The translations under genes and the position numbers were made by a program. This document shows, in pieces, positions 4,402 through 5,218 of a stretch of 5,218 nucleotides of DNA; the stretch's first letter is position 1; each line of letters starts with the position of its first letter. The notes beneath the pieces were generated by a model. That model made no database searches. It had not been told where the DNA came from and was given only the letters and a program-made list of their open reading frames with translations. The stretch lies in NCBI GenBank assembly GCA_020201305.1, contig JAIVHC010000283.1, positions 1 to 5,218 of the forward strand. The letters run 5' to 3'. Source of the DNA: Geobacteraceae bacterium. GTDB taxonomy: Bacteria > Desulfobacterota > Desulfuromonadia > Desulfuromonadales > Desulfuromonadaceae.

Positions 4402-5218
4402 CTATTTCAGCGCTACAATCTTATCCAGACTCGCTTTAAGAACCTCGAGTTTTTCCTCGGCACTCGCAAGTTTGCCGCGGTCTTTTTCCAGCACCTGCGG
4501 GGGAGCATTGGCGACAAATTTTTCGTTCGCAAGCTTTTTGCTGAACATATCCACATCTTTCTGCACCTTGGCGATCTCTTTATTGAGGCGTTTTTCCTCC
4601 TCCGCAACATTTATAAGGCCCGCCAGGGGGAGAAGAATCTCTACTTTACCGGCTACCTGTTTTGCCACCTGCGGAGGTTGCTCCAGATTAACACCACAGG
4701 TGAGATCGTCAACACGTGCGAGGGCTTTGATGTAATCTGCGGCCGAATGCATCACATCACAACTAGCCTGATCTTTACACTCAAGCAGAGCGGTGATCTT
4801 TTTACCCGGGGCCACATCCATCTCGCCACGAATATTGCGGATAGCGCGGATGACATCCATCACCTGCTCCATAGTCGCTACGGCATCGGCATCATCGAGA
4901 AGGCCGTTGCCTCTGGGATATGTACTGAGCATGATGGAAGGTACCGGGCGCTCTCCGGGGATATTCTGCCAGATCTCCTCGGTTATAAAAGGTGTTATGG
5001 GATGAAGTAGACGCAGCAGACGTTCGAGCACGGTATAGAGTACGGTCTGAGCGCTATGCCGCGCCTCGGTATCATCTCCATACAGGGCACCCTTAATCAG
5101 CTCAATATACCAGTCGCAGAATTCATGCCAGGTAAAGGTATACAGGGCACCTGCGGCATCGTTGAAACGGTACTCCTCCAGGGCAGTGTTGGCTTCATTT
5201 TCCACCACGGCGAGGCGC
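4402..5218 (-). CDS. valS: Valyl-tRNA synthetase, C-terminal part (5' end outside window)
   Basis: The last 271 residues of ValRS, the class I synthetase that charges tRNA-Val; the frame stays open to the right edge, so the catalytic and editing domains lie beyond the window. The anticodon-binding helical domain is visible: EEYRFNDAAGALYTFTWHEF, CDWYIE and LLHPITPFITEEIWQ, then the conserved IRNIRGEMDV. The last ~65 residues (from NVAEEEKRLNKEI) form the C-terminal coiled-coil arm that contacts the tRNA elbow. No gap or frameshift is apparent. It resembles Geobacter-type ValRS from memory. Its TAG stop is 32 bases before the CDF start, suggesting cotranscription. The GTG codons near the edge are internal valines, not a start. 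Confidence 0.95.
   Translation of the reverse strand, partial: RLAVVENEANTALEEYRFNDAAGALYTFTWHEFCDWYIELIKGALYGDDTEARHSAQTVLYTVLERLLRLLHPITPFITEEIWQNIPGERPVPSIMLSTYPRGNGLLDDADAVATMEQVMDVIRAIRNIRGEMDVAPGKKITALLECKDQASCDVMHSAADYIKALARVDDLTCGVNLEQPPQVAKQVAGKVEILLPLAGLINVAEEEKRLNKEIAKVQKDVDMFSKKLANEKFVANAPPQVLEKDRGKLASAEEKLEVLKASLDKIVALK

Overview
The window reads as chromosomal housekeeping and stress-related DNA from a Gram-negative bacterium. The valyl-tRNA synthetase C-terminus, the MltB-type transglycosylase and the use of selenocysteine fit a Desulfuromonadales/Geobacter-like deltaproteobacterium (Desulfobacterota) best. That placement is from remembered family resemblance, not a search.

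Left half, plus strand. Positions 1-200 are non-coding and hold two hairpins built on a shared 16-base repeat. They precede a complete secreted lytic murein transglycosylase (201-1202). A 410-base gap follows (1203-1612). It holds a striking ~111-base rod-like inverted-repeat structure (1232-1342), a strong extended -10 sigma70 promoter (1423-1451) and a ~155-base leader. The leader feeds a RhlE-type DEAD-box RNA helicase gene (1613-2910). That gene is broken, or split, at the junction of its two RecA domains: comparison with E. coli RhlE suggests about 19 bases are missing near 2197, and the two halves now overlap as ATGA.

Middle. A 21-bp bidirectional terminator (2949-2996) separates the helicase from a converging minus-strand gene set.

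Right half, minus strand, transcribed right to left: the 3' part of valS (enters at the right edge), then 32 bases later a cation diffusion facilitator (CDF) metal exporter, then 42 bases later a thioredoxin-fold peroxiredoxin-like gene. The close spacing and common direction suggest one operon. The CDF protein appears to lack roughly 36 residues, covering the end of TM5 and all of TM6. The last gene is the most interesting item. Its reading frame carries an in-frame TGA exactly where the first active-site cysteine of a CxxC motif belongs (UPFC). A 6-bp hairpin with a G-containing loop lies 19 bases downstream, as expected of a bacterial SECIS element. It is best read as a 164-residue selenoprotein that ordinary gene callers would cut to an inactive 113-residue fragment.

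Together: cell-wall remodelling, RNA remodelling, translation, metal export and thiol/selenol redox defence. No mobile element, tRNA, rRNA or CRISPR array is seen. I see no wholly new system. The selenoprotein, the two apparent deletions and the structured intergenic element are the points to check.
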